Positions 63,333-64,000 of a stretch of 64,000 nucleotides of DNA are shown piece by piece. Each line of letters begins with the position of its first letter. Within the stretch, counting starts at the first letter, position 1. The position numbers were made by a program, and so were the translations under genes. The notes below the pieces were generated by a model. It was not told where the DNA came from. It did not search any database and was given only the letters and a program-made list of their open reading frames with translations. The stretch is from Paenibacillus woosongensis (lineage in GTDB: Bacteria; Bacillota; Bacilli; Paenibacillales; Paenibacillaceae): assembly GCF_030122845.1 (NCBI RefSeq), contig NZ_CP126084.1, positions 2,170,001 through 2,234,000 of the forward strand. Reading direction: 5' to 3'.

Positions 63333-64000
63333 ATGATCAATTACTTAATAACCAGCTTTTTTCTAACCATGATTATTCATACCGCGGAAACGTTGTCTTA
63401 TTCTTTAAGGTATGCCGGAGTGAAAATAAACAAAATTGCCGTTGCATTGTCCTTGACGGGTATTATGGTGCTGGTCTCAAGAACGGCAAACTTGATTCAA
63501 GCGCCATTAACTGCGAAGTTTATTGATTTTGCCAGGGCGGATCCAACATTTAACGTGCTCCAATATCTTAGAATCATCTTGATCGCTGCTTCGGTCGGGA
63601 CATTTATAGCCATTGTTCTCTTTCCTACGTTTGTGAATATTTGGGCGAGAGTGATCTCGAAGCTGGGGCTTGCGGGTTCGCTGCCGCGGCTCATTGCCAG
63701 TGTAACGGTAGCTCAGCTGCGGAATACAAAGCGTTATATCGCTAAACCAACGTTTCGTTTAAAGGAGTTTCGTTATTTGGGTGTTTCCAAGCGATTTATA
63801 TTCTTAAACGTCGTTGTAACGGCAATTTATACGGTGGGCGTGCTATCCTCCTTGTATGCGGCTCACCTGGTTCCTGAATTAAGTACGATGGCGTCGCAAT
63901 CCTCCGGTTTGATTAATGGAATCGCGACGATCCTGTTAACCATATTCATAGACCCCCAGGTAGGATTGATCACGGATCGGGCTCTTAGTCAGGAAGAGTA
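63333..64000 (+). CDS. amj: Amj-like lipid II flippase (cut by window end)
   Basis: The first 222 residues of a polytopic membrane protein. It begins MINYLITSFFLTMIIHTAET (matching the Amj/YdaH start), has a cytoplasmic basic loop with RYIAKPTFRLKEFRYLGVSK, and ends near TIFIDPQVGLITDRAL at the window edge. Amj moves lipid II across the membrane for peptidoglycan synthesis and backs up MurJ. It follows AGGGAGAC. About 40 more residues are expected beyond the window. Confidence 0.8.
   Translation, partial: MINYLITSFFLTMIIHTAETLSYSLRYAGVKINKIAVALSLTGIMVLVSRTANLIQAPLTAKFIDFARADPTFNVLQYLRIILIAASVGTFIAIVLFPTFVNIWARVISKLGLAGSLPRLIASVTVAQLRNTKRYIAKPTFRLKEFRYLGVSKRFIFLNVVVTAIYTVGVLSSLYAAHLVPELSTMASQSSGLINGIATILLTIFIDPQVGLITDRALSQEE

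Overview
The window looks like a chromosomal segment of a Paenibacillus-like, endospore-forming Firmicute. This is an inference from gene content: a GH30 glucuronoxylanase and a GH11 xylanase with a CBM36-type xylan-binding module, a YqhH/YqhG pair, YqzE, a CwlD-type amidase, a bacillithiol-associated YtxJ protein, a class II ribonucleotide reductase, a T-box leader and a class III lanthipeptide locus. Ribosome binding sites are strong GGAGG types, and TTG/GTG starts are common.

Layout. 0-2.6 kb: an ECF-like sigma factor overlapping a membrane-anchored anti-sigma-like protein, then a secreted protein sharing its C-terminal domain. 2.7-4.4 kb (minus): the secreted GH30 xylanase xynC. 4.7-6.1 kb: a T-box leader and asd. 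6.4-9.2 kb: a FAD oxidoreductase, sstT and tRNA-Leu(CAG). 9.4-15.4 kb: a YibQ-like deacetylase, a CwlD-like amidase, yqzE, a secreted unknown, yqhG and yqhH. 16.0-18.7 kb: nrdJ. 18.8-20.8 kb: small YheE-like proteins, ytxJ and a suppressor-of-fused-domain protein.

From about 20.9 to 63 kb the character changes. The sequence is more A+T-rich and nearly every gene is on the plus strand. Most genes are small accessory enzymes (GNAT, NUDIX, VOC, HAD, APH-type kinases, IMPase, GyrI-like, methyltransferase). At least fifteen are broken by frameshift, in-frame stop or deletion, while long genes beside them are intact. Embedded in this zone are a xylan island (CE4 deacetylase and GH11 xylanase with almost identical CBM36 modules, 35.7-38.2 kb), a three-gene class III lanthipeptide locus (ABC exporter, LanKC, 42-residue precursor; 46.5-51.05 kb) and a coupled TerB-N / DUF2791-type ATPase / Lhr-like helicase operon (53.2-58.4 kb) with a BREX- or Ter-like flavour. 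The window ends inside a gene for an Amj-like lipid II flippase.

The most unusual signal is a dispersed element of about 75 nt found eight times between 20.9 and 59.3 kb (seven copies with the hairpin, one promoter-only). It consists of a conserved TATAAT with fixed flanks, a short leader and a long G+C hairpin ending in T residues. It always lies on the plus strand and just upstream of an accessory gene. The stem shows compensatory base changes, so it may be a shared leader RNA or attenuator family rather than ordinary terminators.
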